A stretch of 64,000 bases of DNA from assembly GCF_003217775.1 (NCBI RefSeq), contig NZ_QJVJ01000009.1, positions 248,001 to 312,000 of the forward strand, given 5' to 3'. Source of the DNA: Paenibacillus flagellatus (GTDB taxonomy: Bacteria; Bacillota; Bacilli; Paenibacillales; NBRC-103111). Numbering within the stretch: position 1 is the stretch's first letter; each line of letters begins with the position of its first letter. The notes under the pieces were generated by a model, which was given only the letters and a program-made list of their open reading frames with translations, had not been told where the DNA came from and did no database searches. The position numbers and the translations under genes are program-made. Below, one piece after another: positions 52,994 through 61,961 of the stretch.

Positions 52994-55471
52994 TCAGGGG
53001 AGGGGGAGGCTCCCCGTTTCTTTCATCGAGTGCAGGTCGTTCGCCTTGATCATGCCGCGGGACAGCGTGTAGAGCGTGTCGCCGATATAGAGGATCCGCT
53101 CGACGTTGCGGTCGCTGTCGTACCAGCCGCTGCCGGCTTTCAGCCGCTCCTCGTCGGTCATATGCGTGATCGCCGCTTTCCGGTCGAAGCCGTTCGTCAA
53201 GTCGAGCCGGTACACATAAGCCCCCTGGAACGTGAATTGACCGTGGCTCATGACCGAGTCCGGGCTTCCGGACGTTTTGTTCGGAATTTCCGCTACGGTA
53301 ACCGGGAATGCGAGCAGGCTGCGATCCTTCGAGAACAGCAGCGCCTTGTGGTTATGGAGCAGCTCGGACTCCGTACCGCGGTCGCCGATGACTTCTTTGA
53401 ACTTCTCCACCGGCTTCGACACGTCGGTGACGTCGAACAGCGAAACCTTCATGCCCTGATAATAAGCGACGGTGCGGTCGGGAGCGCTCGGGTCGCCCTT
53501 CACCGGAATTTCCGCCGTTTCTTTGCCGAAGCCGATCAAATGGGTTTCGTCGTACGGATGCAAATAGTCGCTGTAGCCCGGTATTTTCAAAGCGCCCAGG
53601 ATAGCCGGGGCGGCCGGGTTCGACAAGTCGAGGGCGAACAGCGGGTCCGTATTTTTGAATGTGACCATGTAGGCGCGGTTGCCCATGAACCGGACCGAGT
53701 AAATCCGCTCGCCCGGGGCGACGCCCTCCAGCTTGCCGAGCGGCTTCAGCGCTTCGTCGAGCGTGTACACGTTGTTTTTGGACGTGTTCTCGTCGGTGCG
53801 CCACATATCGCCCTTCGTCGTCGCGATGCGGAAGATGCCGTTATGCTCATCCATCGAAAATTGGTTCAGCACCGTACCGGGCACTTCGCCCTGCGTGATG
53901 AACGTCGTCTTGCCTTGATCGAGGCGGAATTTGTAGACGACGGTCTTTTGCTCGAAGCGGGGCGGGGCCACCCGTTTGCTCTTCGCCAGCGCGTCGGAGC
54001 CGGGCGCCGCCTGGTCGGCCGCGACACCGCCGTTCTCCGCCGGAAGCGGTTCGACCTCGAGCGGCTCGTGTTTCGTCACCGAGACGTACAGATTGCGCTC
54101 GGAGGCGTATACGTTCCGCCCGGAGCCGAGATAGGCGGCGACGTCCATCGGCCGGTCGGGGCGATCCAGATCGATGCCTCCGATCAGCATGTAGGAGGCG
54201 TCCGTAAAGTCCGGGAAATACCGAATGTCCTTGTAATCGATCGGCTGCGTTCGTTCGGATACGGCCGAATCCCGATAGAACGGCGCGTTGGCTTTCGCCT
54301 CGTCGCCATCGGCGGCGGTGTCCGACCCGTACGGCATCGCACGGACGATGCCGGCGTACCGGTTCGCGATCAAATAGACGGCCGAACCGATCTTGCGCGA
54401 GGAGACGTAATCGCCGTCGAGCTCGACCTCGCGCAGCCGCTTCGGCGACGTCTTATCGGCGATGTCGTAGACGATCGCTTTCACCGAAGCGGACATCGGA
54501 ACGATCGGAGCGATCCGTTTCTCCGCGCGGACCGCCGGGCTGCCGCTGACGGCGGCGGAGCCCGATTCGGCGGCGCTCGCGTACCCGTTCGTCCGGCCGA
54601 TAACGATCAGATGCTTGTCGTCGACGTACAGCTCGTTCGGCCGGAACGACCGGTCCTCGAAGCCGATGACGCTTGCCACGCTCATCTCCGCGGAAGGGAC
54701 GGCCTTGGTGATGACGATTCGCTCCCGGTTCACTTGATACAAATAGGTGCCGTCGGTCTTGACGACATCGGCTTCGTCGACGCCTTCGACTTGCGTATTC
54801 GTCTGCGAGTAGGATGCTTTATCCTTCGATGCGGTCGGAGGAGCCGGCGCTTCTGTCCGCTCGGCTTGGACGCCCGTCGAAGCCGAGTCCGCTGTCGCGG
54901 GCATCGGGCCTTCCGTTTTCGCGAGAAAATCGATTTGCGCTCCGTACGCCATGCCGCCGGCTTGTTCGAGCAGCGTCTTCAGGTTGGCGTAGCTGCCGAC
55001 CGCGGGCAAGCTTTGGAGGCGATCGATCGCGGCGGTACGCGTCTCGCCGTTCCAGATGACGAGCGCGTCGAACGATTCGCCGATGAAGCGAAGCGGCACC
55101 ATCGTCACGTCGTCGATCAGCCGGGGAGCGGCGTCCAGACGGATCGTCCGGCCGTTCTTCACCGCTTCGTCCGAGCCGACGTCGAGACGGATTTCGGCGT
55201 CGTCCTTGCGCAGCGTCGCCGACTGGGCGCGGTCGTCCCAGCTTACTTCGGCCCCGAGCGCCTCCGCGATATCGCGCAGCGGCACAAGGGCAACCCCGTC
55301 CACCAGGACGGGAGGCCGTTGTCCGGAAAACGGCTCGCCGAACAGCGTTATCCGGATCGGCTCGCCCTCTTCCCCGTCCGCCGCCAGAACCGGCGGCGTG
55401 CTCATTTTCCCGGGTGCGAACGACGCGATCAACGCGAGCGCGAGCAAACCGGTCAACCCTATTTTCTTCAT
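52994..55471 (-). CDS. secreted beta-propeller protein with copper amine oxidase-like N-terminal domain
   Basis: This 825-residue protein starts at ATG 55471 behind GGGAGGA and has a signal peptide (MKKIGLTGLLALALIASFAPG). Residues about 50-155 hold two copper-amine-oxidase N1-type units (VLVDGVALVPLRDIAEALGA and PRLIDDVTMVPLRFIGESFD), thought to bind wall or partner surfaces. After a Thr/Ala-rich linker, QVEGVDEADVVKTDGTYLY opens a C-terminal beta-propeller with repeated DIADKTSPKRLREVELDGDY-like and VTDVSKPVEKFKEV-like blades. This secreted propeller group has no assigned activity; a surface scaffold or enzyme is possible. Confidence 0.85.
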   Translation of the reverse strand: MKKIGLTGLLALALIASFAPGKMSTPPVLAADGEEGEPIRITLFGEPFSGQRPPVLVDGVALVPLRDIAEALGAEVSWDDRAQSATLRKDDAEIRLDVGSDEAVKNGRTIRLDAAPRLIDDVTMVPLRFIGESFDALVIWNGETRTAAIDRLQSLPAVGSYANLKTLLEQAGGMAYGAQIDFLAKTEGPMPATADSASTGVQAERTEAPAPPTASKDKASYSQTNTQVEGVDEADVVKTDGTYLYQVNRERIVITKAVPSAEMSVASVIGFEDRSFRPNELYVDDKHLIVIGRTNGYASAAESGSAAVSGSPAVRAEKRIAPIVPMSASVKAIVYDIADKTSPKRLREVELDGDYVSSRKIGSAVYLIANRYAGIVRAMPYGSDTAADGDEAKANAPFYRDSAVSERTQPIDYKDIRYFPDFTDASYMLIGGIDLDRPDRPMDVAAYLGSGRNVYASERNLYVSVTKHEPLEVEPLPAENGGVAADQAAPGSDALAKSKRVAPPRFEQKTVVYKFRLDQGKTTFITQGEVPGTVLNQFSMDEHNGIFRIATTKGDMWRTDENTSKNNVYTLDEALKPLGKLEGVAPGERIYSVRFMGNRAYMVTFKNTDPLFALDLSNPAAPAILGALKIPGYSDYLHPYDETHLIGFGKETAEIPVKGDPSAPDRTVAYYQGMKVSLFDVTDVSKPVEKFKEVIGDRGTESELLHNHKALLFSKDRSLLAFPVTVAEIPNKTSGSPDSVMSHGQFTFQGAYVYRLDLTNGFDRKAAITHMTDEERLKAGSGWYDSDRNVERILYIGDTLYTLSRGMIKANDLHSMKETGSLPLP

Positions 55472-55586
55472 TCAACCATCCTCCCGATCGTACCAGTATC
55501 CGTTTGTACGTTTTAAACGGGCGCAATTGGGAAAAAGTTGCAGGCGGGGCGAAGCGAGTGGCATAAGGGGGAGATCGGCATGCTAT

Positions 55587-55629
55587 ATTAACGAACGTTC
55601 ACTATTGACAAATTAACGATCGTTCACTA
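55587..55629. promoter_or_regulatory. two TetR-type operators
   Basis: ATTAACGAACGTTCACTA (55587-55604) and ATTAACGATCGTTCACTA (55612-55629) differ at one base and start 25 bases apart. Each has the AACGWWCGTT palindromic core usual for AcrR/TetR-family sites. Confidence 0.8.
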
Positions 55630-55633
55630 AACT
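55605..55633 (+). promoter_or_regulatory. promoter of the CPBP-like/tetR operon
   Basis: TTGACA (55605-55610) and TAAACT (55628-55633) are 17 bases apart. One operator fills the spacer and the other abuts the -35, so a bound repressor would exclude RNA polymerase. Confidence 0.75.
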
Positions 55634-55681
55634 GGACGAAGCTCGACAACCAAACGCATCATGACAATGAGGTGGATTTCT

Positions 55682-56449
55682 ATGACAAACACGGCGACTT
55701 CTCCTATGCATCCATCTTTACCCGCCAAAGACGTACATACGGGAACCGTTCTGTTCTCCCTCTTGCTGCGGACGGTGCTGTTCGTTGTCTTCGGTCTGCT
55801 GCTGGCAGCCGTGCTGGCGATGGCGGGCAGCGACCATCCGTTCAAAGAAGCGGAGAAGTGGTGGCCGTTTCAGGCGATTCTCGCCAACTTGGCGACGTTT
55901 TTCATGCTCCGCTATTGGCTGCGCAAGGAAGGGCGGACGTACGGCGGCTTGTTTCAGCTGCGCAAGGACCGGGTCGGCAAAGATTTGCTCCAGTTTCTAT
56001 GGCTGGCGCTCGTCGGATTCGCGCTGGGCGGCATCCCGCTGTTCCTGTTCTCGTATTGGATACTCGGCTCCTTCGTGCCGCCCGATCTCATGTTCCAGCC
56101 GCTGCCCGTCTGGGCGGCCGCCATCGCGCTGATCGCGTTCCCCGTGACGAACGGGCTGGTCGAGACGCCGACCTACATCGGCTACGCGATGCCGCGGCTG
56201 CACGCCCGTCTGGGGAAGCTGTGGCCGGCCGTCATCCTGGCCGGCACGGCGCTCGCCTTCCAGCACGTGGCGCTGCCGCTTGTCGGAGACGTCCCGTACA
56301 TGCTGTGGCGATGGACATCGTTTCTGCCGCTCGCGATTGCGCTCGGCTTTATTTTCCACCGGACGAAACGGCTGTTCCCGATCGCGCTGGCGCACGCCGT
56401 CATGGATTTGCAGCTGGCCGCCCAGCTGTTCGTCGTCTCGTTGGGATAA
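55682..56449 (+). CDS. CPBP-like intramembrane protease homologue, degenerate motif
   Basis: This 255-residue membrane protein starts at ATG 55682 behind GAGGTGG; ATG codons at 55661 and 55664 are less well placed. It has about eight hydrophobic segments. Where CPBP (Abi/CAAX) proteases have EExxxR, it reads GLVETPTYIGYAMPRL with one Glu. The later His motifs are present in AFQHVALPL and ALAHAVMDL. It may be a diverged protease or an inactive member. It shares an operator-controlled promoter with the TetR gene 30 bases downstream, so it is probably the regulated target. Confidence 0.65.
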   Translation: MTNTATSPMHPSLPAKDVHTGTVLFSLLLRTVLFVVFGLLLAAVLAMAGSDHPFKEAEKWWPFQAILANLATFFMLRYWLRKEGRTYGGLFQLRKDRVGKDLLQFLWLALVGFALGGIPLFLFSYWILGSFVPPDLMFQPLPVWAAAIALIAFPVTNGLVETPTYIGYAMPRLHARLGKLWPAVILAGTALAFQHVALPLVGDVPYMLWRWTSFLPLAIALGFIFHRTKRLFPIALAHAVMDLQLAAQLFVVSLG

Positions 56450-56479
56450 CCTAGGGGAAAGAAGAAAGGAGAGGAAGCG

Positions 56480-57115
56480 ATGCTGGACCGATGGTTTCCG
56501 GCGAAAGAATCGGCCGGGACGAAGCGAAAAATTATCGAGGCGGCGATCGAGCTGTTTTCCCGCAACGGGTTTTCCGCCGTGTCGGTACGGGAAATTACGA
56601 AGCAGGTCGGGATCAAGGAAAGCGCACTGTACAATCATTACAAGACGAAGGACGAAATACTCGAGACGATTTACGCGATGTTTCGCGAGGACAGACGTCA
56701 GCACGCCCTGCCCCCGATCGGGAAGCTCGACGAGATCGTCAAGGCGGTTCCGCCGGAAACGTTTCTCCTGCAAGGCTTCGAAAGCTTCAAGCAGACGGTC
56801 GGCGACCCGCTGCTCGTCAACATTTGGCGTATCCTGAACATCGAGCAATACCGCGACAGCCGGGCGCGGGACATCATTCTCGAGGACGTGTACAAAGGAA
56901 CGATCGGCTTTCTGGAGGCGGCCTTCGCGAAGATGATCGCCTACGGGACGATCAAGCCGCTCGATCCGCGCATGCTCGCCTTCGAATACCAGTACCCGCT
57001 CTTCGCCGTCATGACCGAATACGTGCTGCTGCAATTCGACGGCCGCGATACGCGGGAGCTGGAGGAACGGGTCGAGCGGCATATCCGCGCGTTCATCGAT
57101 CGCGTGAAGCCGTAG
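56480..57115 (+). CDS. TetR/AcrR-family transcriptional regulator
   Basis: This 211-residue repressor starts at ATG 56480 behind AAAGGAGAGGA. The N-terminal TetR helix-turn-helix (about residues 14-60) reads KRKIIEAAIELFSRNGFSAV and VREITKQVGIKESALYNHY, ending KTKDEIL. The C-terminal 140 residues form the ligand and dimer part. Two near-identical palindromes at 55587 and 55612 in the promoter of this two-gene operon are its likely operators, so it should repress itself and the CPBP-like gene until a ligand binds. Confidence 0.92.
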   Translation: MLDRWFPAKESAGTKRKIIEAAIELFSRNGFSAVSVREITKQVGIKESALYNHYKTKDEILETIYAMFREDRRQHALPPIGKLDEIVKAVPPETFLLQGFESFKQTVGDPLLVNIWRILNIEQYRDSRARDIILEDVYKGTIGFLEAAFAKMIAYGTIKPLDPRMLAFEYQYPLFAVMTEYVLLQFDGRDTRELEERVERHIRAFIDRVKP

Positions 57116-57147
57116 AGCCGTCGGCATCCGGCTCCTCCGCACGACGA

Positions 57148-57179
57148 AAAGGAGGACCGGCTCGCACCGGTCCTCCTTT
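57148..57179. terminator. bidirectional hairpin between tetR and the helicase gene
   Basis: AAAGGAGGACCGG and CCGGTCCTCCTTT form a perfect 13-base stem with a six-base loop, with T tracts on both strands. Confidence 0.75.
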
Positions 57180-57305
57180 GCTATAGCCTGCATGTAGGAT
57201 CGCTTCGAACCTACGCAGCGCGGATGAGACTGCCAAGATCGGCCTGACTTCGGCGGATGATGGCACAGTGACGTTCTGCACGGAACTTGCGGACGTCCTG
57301 CCCTC

Positions 57306-60300
57306 TCACACTTCCACCCATTGCCGCCGCAGGGCGAACAGCTCCTTGAGCTGGTCCGTGGACAGCTCGGTGATCCACTGCTCGCCGCTGCCGACGATTT
57401 GCCGGCTTAGCAGCTGCTTGCGCTCGATCATCTCGTCGATCTTCTCCTCGAGCGTGCCGAGCGTAACGAACTTGTGCACCTGCACCCGCTTCGTCTGGCC
57501 GATGCGGAACGCGCGGTCGGTCGCCTGGTTCTCGACGGCGGGGTTCCACCAGCGGTCGTAGTGGAAGACGTGATTCGCCGCCGTCAAATTGAGGCCGATG
57601 CCGCCGGCTTTCAGCGACAGCAGGAAAATACCGCTGCCGTCTCCGGACTGGAACCGCTCGATCATCCGGTCGCGCTGCGCCTTCGGCGTGCCGCCGTGCA
57701 AAAAGAGGACGTCTTCGCCCGATTCCCGCGCGAGCGACCGCTGGAGCAGCTGGCCCATCTCCACGAATTGGGTGAAGACGAGGCACCGGTCGCCTTCCGC
57801 CCGCAGCTCCTTCACCATATCGAGCAGCCGCTCCAGCTTTTGCGACCGCGCGGCGCGGTCGGCGGAGACGGCCGTCTCCTTCGTATACGTGGCCGGATGG
57901 TTGCAAATTTGCTTCAGCTTCGTCAGGGAAGCGAGAATCATGCCGCGGCGCTCCATCGGCGGAAGCCGGTCGAGCCGATCGAACAAATCGGCGATGACGT
58001 TCTCGTACAGCGTCGCCTGCTCGACCGTCAGCGAGACATACGTCTTCGACTCCAGCTTCTCCGGCAAATCGAGCTCGATCGCGGGATCGCTCTTGACCCG
58101 GCGAAGCAGGAACGGCTGCGCCAGCTTCTGCACCTGACCGATCAGCTCCTTGTCCTGCGTCTTCTCGATACGGCTTGCGTATCGCTGCGTGAACGCCCGC
58201 AAGTTGCCGAGATAGCCCGGGTTGATGAAGTCGAAGATCGACCACAGCTCGCTCAGCCGGTTCTCGATCGGCGTGCCGGTCATCGCGATCCGGTGGTCGG
58301 CTTCGAGCTTGCGGATCGACGTCGCCTGCTTCGTATACGCGTTCTTGATGTTTTGCGCCTCGTCGAGACAGACCGAGCTCCAACGGACGCTCGTCAGCTC
58401 CTCTTCGTCGAGATGGGCGAGCGCGTAGGAAGTGAGCACGACGTCGCAGTCGCGGACCGACTCGGCGAAGGCGTCGCCCTTCGCCCGGTTCGGCCCGTAA
58501 TGAAGCCTTACGTTCAGCTCGGGAGCGAACCGCTCCAGCTCCTTCTGCCAGTTGCCGAGCACCGAGGTCGGGCATATGAGCAGCGAGGGCGTCGACGGAC
58601 GGTCCCGCTCCTTCACCGCGAGCGCGTACGTGATCCACTGAATCGTTTTTCCGAGACCCATGTCGTCCGCCAGACAGCCGCCGAGGCCGAATCGCCGGAG
58701 GAAGAGAAGCCACGACGCGCCGAGCACCTGGTAATGGCGCAGCGACCCGCGGAAGCCGGCCGGCGTAGCCAGAGAGGGCACCGATTGCGCCTGCTTCAGC
58801 TGCCGGACGAAGCTTCGCAGATGGTCGTTCAGCTCCACCTCGATCCGCAGCGCCTCATGGCGGTCCGGCTCGGCCGGATCGTACGGCTCGTCGTCCTGCG
58901 GGCCGAGAAGGTGCATCTCGAGCACGTCGCGGAACGAAAGGCCTTTTTTCTTGCGCACCTGCTTGATCCATTGCTGCACCTGCTGCAGCATGTCCGGATC
59001 GAGCAGCACCCAGCGGCCGCGAATGCGGACGAGCTGCCGGTTGTTCTCGACGAGATTGCGGAATTCGGCTTCCGCCAGCTCCGCGTCCCCGATCGCGAGC
59101 TTCCAGTCGAACTGGACGATGCCGTTCAGCCCGAACAGCGACTCGCCCACCGCACCGACGCCGGAGCGGACTTTCGCCTTCAGCCGCGGCTTCGTCTTGC
59201 GCAGCTTCTCCCACCATGCCGGCAGCAGCACCGTCTGGCCGAACTCGGCGAGCAGAATGCTTTTCTCGGCCAAAAAATCCCACGCCTCGGCGTAGTCGAT
59301 CTCCGTGCGCACCGCAACCTCCCCGTCTTCGCTCGGAGCGCGAAGCCACGGGATGACGGCGGCCCACTTGGCGATCGCCTGGCGGACGCGGGGCGCGAAC
59401 GGGCGCCAATCGTCCGGGCAATCGTCGCCCGGCACGCCCGCGGCGTCGCATTCGACGATCCGCTCCGGATCGGCCCGGTCCTGCAGCACGACGGCAAGCG
59501 GCCACGTCTCGCCCGTGTCGGGCTCGCTCAGCCGCAGCGCGGGACGGAACGGCGTCTCGTCCGGCAGCCAGCCGATCGAGACGAGCCAATCGTCCTCGTC
59601 GTGCCACAGCTCCTCCGGCCACGCCGCGCCCACGTCGGCCGCCTCCGGCTCCTCCCGCCGTCCGTCCCGGTCCACGCGGTCCGGCGCGTCCGCGTCGGAG
59701 CCCGGCGCAGGCGCCGCCGCCGCTTCGCCGGCTTCCGCCCGGCGCTCCTCGACGCCCGGCGCCGCCGGCACGTCGACGCCGAGCGCGGCGGCCCGCTGCC
59801 GGCGTTCCGCGCCGCGGAGCACGATGTCCCGCTCCGGGTACCGCTCCTCCATGATGCGCTGCATCCAGTCGTCCCAGTAGGGCGGATACGCCAAGTCCGG
59901 GTCAACGGCGACCGTGCCCGCGCCTCGCAGCCTCCAGCCCCAGCTTCCGGCCTTCCACTTGTCGAAGTCGGGGACGATCCGGCCCTCCTCGAGCGCCTCC
60001 GTCATGACGCGGGCGATATCCCTCAGCGGCTTCGCCTCGTCGCTCCAGCGAAGCGGGGCGTGCCCGTTCCACGCCGGCGCGACGAAGTAGGCGAGCGCTT
60101 CGGTTGCGGGCAGCAGCGCGCCTTCCCGGCGGTCGAGCTCGAGCGTCTCGATGAACGTGCCGTAGAAGGAAGGCTCGTGCCAGGCGAACAGCAGCGACTT
60201 CAGGGAGAACGCGTCGAGCGCGAAGCCGCCCTGCTCGGCCGTGAGCAGGAACGCGCCGGACGCTATCCATTTGCAATGAACCGTAATCGGAGCCGCCTTC

Positions 60301-60308
60301 GTCTTCAT
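57306..60308 (-). CDS. SNF2-family DEAD/DEAH helicase-like ATPase
   Basis: This 1000-residue protein starts at ATG 60308, which overlaps the stop of the SWIM gene in ATGA. The N-terminal half is the bacterial SNF2-associated region, with a low-complexity Ala/Glu/Asp/Pro linker near residues 180-235. The motor has DDMGLGKTIQ (Walker A, about residue 548), DEAQ box in CLDEAQNIKN, TGTPIENRLSELWSIFDFI, and motif VI WWNPAVENQATDRAFRIGQ (about 915-935). SNF2 ATPases move along DNA and displace proteins. Bacterial SNF2/SWIM pairs are widespread but their task is not settled; repair or defence are candidates. Confidence 0.92.
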   Translation of the reverse strand: MKTKAAPITVHCKWIASGAFLLTAEQGGFALDAFSLKSLLFAWHEPSFYGTFIETLELDRREGALLPATEALAYFVAPAWNGHAPLRWSDEAKPLRDIARVMTEALEEGRIVPDFDKWKAGSWGWRLRGAGTVAVDPDLAYPPYWDDWMQRIMEERYPERDIVLRGAERRQRAAALGVDVPAAPGVEERRAEAGEAAAAPAPGSDADAPDRVDRDGRREEPEAADVGAAWPEELWHDEDDWLVSIGWLPDETPFRPALRLSEPDTGETWPLAVVLQDRADPERIVECDAAGVPGDDCPDDWRPFAPRVRQAIAKWAAVIPWLRAPSEDGEVAVRTEIDYAEAWDFLAEKSILLAEFGQTVLLPAWWEKLRKTKPRLKAKVRSGVGAVGESLFGLNGIVQFDWKLAIGDAELAEAEFRNLVENNRQLVRIRGRWVLLDPDMLQQVQQWIKQVRKKKGLSFRDVLEMHLLGPQDDEPYDPAEPDRHEALRIEVELNDHLRSFVRQLKQAQSVPSLATPAGFRGSLRHYQVLGASWLLFLRRFGLGGCLADDMGLGKTIQWITYALAVKERDRPSTPSLLICPTSVLGNWQKELERFAPELNVRLHYGPNRAKGDAFAESVRDCDVVLTSYALAHLDEEELTSVRWSSVCLDEAQNIKNAYTKQATSIRKLEADHRIAMTGTPIENRLSELWSIFDFINPGYLGNLRAFTQRYASRIEKTQDKELIGQVQKLAQPFLLRRVKSDPAIELDLPEKLESKTYVSLTVEQATLYENVIADLFDRLDRLPPMERRGMILASLTKLKQICNHPATYTKETAVSADRAARSQKLERLLDMVKELRAEGDRCLVFTQFVEMGQLLQRSLARESGEDVLFLHGGTPKAQRDRMIERFQSGDGSGIFLLSLKAGGIGLNLTAANHVFHYDRWWNPAVENQATDRAFRIGQTKRVQVHKFVTLGTLEEKIDEMIERKQLLSRQIVGSGEQWITELSTDQLKELFALRRQWVEV

Positions 60309-61921
60309 CGGTACAGCTTTCCTTTCGTCAGTTCTTCCCGGAAGGCGCGAAGCCGGGCGTACTGCTGCGACAGTCTCCGCAAAAACAGCTCGTAGCGGTC
60401 CGACAGACCGGCCTGCTGATACAGCGTGCCCAGCTTTTTCAACAGACGGATCGCCTCCCGGTAGGCCGTACGGTTTTTTTGCAGGATGAACCGCTCGATC
60501 GTCTGGTGATAGAGCGGGAACAGCAGCGTCGGGTCGTGCGCCTCGGCGGCGCGAACGTCGGACGGGTACAGCTCGAAGACGGCGACGCGCTCGGCCAGAT
60601 GGTAGTCCGCCCACTCGCGGAACCGTCCCGACTTGATCAGAAACTCCGTATACACGTAATAGCTCGCCGGCAGCATCGCGACAAGCGCGCGCGCCCATTC
60701 CTCCTCGCGCCCGAGCTGCCGGGCCGCCTCCGCCGCGAACGAGCACAGCGACTGGAACAGCTCGCGGTCGTTTCGGCGGCATTGCGGCAGCAGCCATTCG
60801 AGCCACTGCCACAGCCGCTCCCATTCGCCGCCGCGGCGAAACTCGTTCACATAAAATAACGCCTCGGCCGGGTGAAACGAGGAGGCGCGGCCGAACCGGC
60901 TCCATGCGTCCTTGTCGTTGCCGGCCATCACGTCGAAATGAGCGGCCGCCTTCAGCAGGTCGTCCCGCTCGCCGTCCGTCATGGGGGAGGCGCCGTCGAG
61001 CCGCCGACCGATCCGCTCGATCTCCTGCCGCATCCATGGCTCGTGCCGGAGCAGCCGGGACCAAAGCAGCCGGTACACGTCCAGCCATTGGACGAGCGGA
61101 TACGCCTTCGTCGAGGCCCACGCGTCCGCGGCGAAGGCGCCCAGCCGGAGCAGATGGTCCGGCGAACGGCGCCGGGCTTCTTCGGCGTCGACTTCGTCCG
61201 CGGCCTCCGCAAGCTTCCGTTCGAGCGATTCGGCCGTTTCCCGATAGCCCGCCAGGCGGGGGGCCAACGCTTGACCTCCCGAATCGTAATCGAGCTCCAG
61301 CCGTTTCAGCGCGTAGACGAGTCCGTATACCGTCAGCAGCTTCTTCGCGTCGTTGCCCCACCAGGTCGCGGGGCGGACGGCCGTCTGGAACGCCGCATTG
61401 TAATATTCGTCGATATCGTATTTGAATTTGTTATGCCGTTCGGAAAAGGAAGCGAACTCGCGCTCCATATGCCCAAGCCATTCGTCCGCGCCGGCGGTTT
61501 CCTTCAGCGCCACGGTAGCGGGCTGCGACGAGGGCAGCAGCGCCGTTTGCCGGTGCAGCTTGGAGCCTGCCTTGACGATCCGCGGCTCCTCCTGGCGCAG
61601 CTTCCAGTCTTTGACGAACGCGTCCGGCCGGCCGAACGCCGACAGGGCGTAGAAGAATACCGCCGCCATATGCGAGCAGGAGCCCTCCGTCGGACAGGAG
61701 CATTCGCTCAGCCCGAAGAAGTTGAGATCCAGCTTGACGTCGTACACCTCGCCGCCCTGCACCTTGGACACGATGGTGCGCTCGGGCAGCACGTCGGTGT
61801 TGTAGACGTACCCTTTTTGCTGGTACTCGAGACCGCGCTCCACGGTATGCAGTTCGAAATGGCGCCGAATCTCATCCCCGAGACGGTCGAGCTCTTCCCG
61901 GGAAATTTGCGTTCTCAGCAT
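60305..61921 (-). CDS. SWIM zinc-finger protein
   Basis: This 538-residue protein starts at ATG 61921. A SWIM finger near residues 74-84 (CSCPTEGSCSH, pattern CxCxnCxH) should bind zinc and perhaps nucleic acid or protein. The rest, rich in Trp, Leu and Arg, looks like helical repeats. The four-base overlap with the SNF2 gene means the two products are made together and probably work as a complex. No nuclease or other defence gene adjoins them in the window. Confidence 0.88.
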   Translation of the reverse strand: MLRTQISREELDRLGDEIRRHFELHTVERGLEYQQKGYVYNTDVLPERTIVSKVQGGEVYDVKLDLNFFGLSECSCPTEGSCSHMAAVFFYALSAFGRPDAFVKDWKLRQEEPRIVKAGSKLHRQTALLPSSQPATVALKETAGADEWLGHMEREFASFSERHNKFKYDIDEYYNAAFQTAVRPATWWGNDAKKLLTVYGLVYALKRLELDYDSGGQALAPRLAGYRETAESLERKLAEAADEVDAEEARRRSPDHLLRLGAFAADAWASTKAYPLVQWLDVYRLLWSRLLRHEPWMRQEIERIGRRLDGASPMTDGERDDLLKAAAHFDVMAGNDKDAWSRFGRASSFHPAEALFYVNEFRRGGEWERLWQWLEWLLPQCRRNDRELFQSLCSFAAEAARQLGREEEWARALVAMLPASYYVYTEFLIKSGRFREWADYHLAERVAVFELYPSDVRAAEAHDPTLLFPLYHQTIERFILQKNRTAYREAIRLLKKLGTLYQQAGLSDRYELFLRRLSQQYARLRAFREELTKGKLYR

Positions 61922-61961
61922 CGGTATGCATCAACTCCGTCATGGCATGGCATTCCCGCTA

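Noticed and set aside
55587-55629. The two 18-base repeats as ends of a mobile element
   Set aside because: They are each internally palindromic, only 25 bases apart, and enclose promoter elements rather than a transposase, so TetR operators explain them.
57474-60395. A 973-codon plus-strand open frame opposite the SNF2 gene
   Set aside because: The real SNF2 motifs are on the minus strand; the plus frame is an Arg/Ala/Val-rich shadow without ribosome site or domain.
60309-61361. 350-residue N-terminal extension of the SNF2 protein
   Set aside because: It is the shadow frame of the SWIM gene. The ATGA overlap and ribosome site place the start at 60308.
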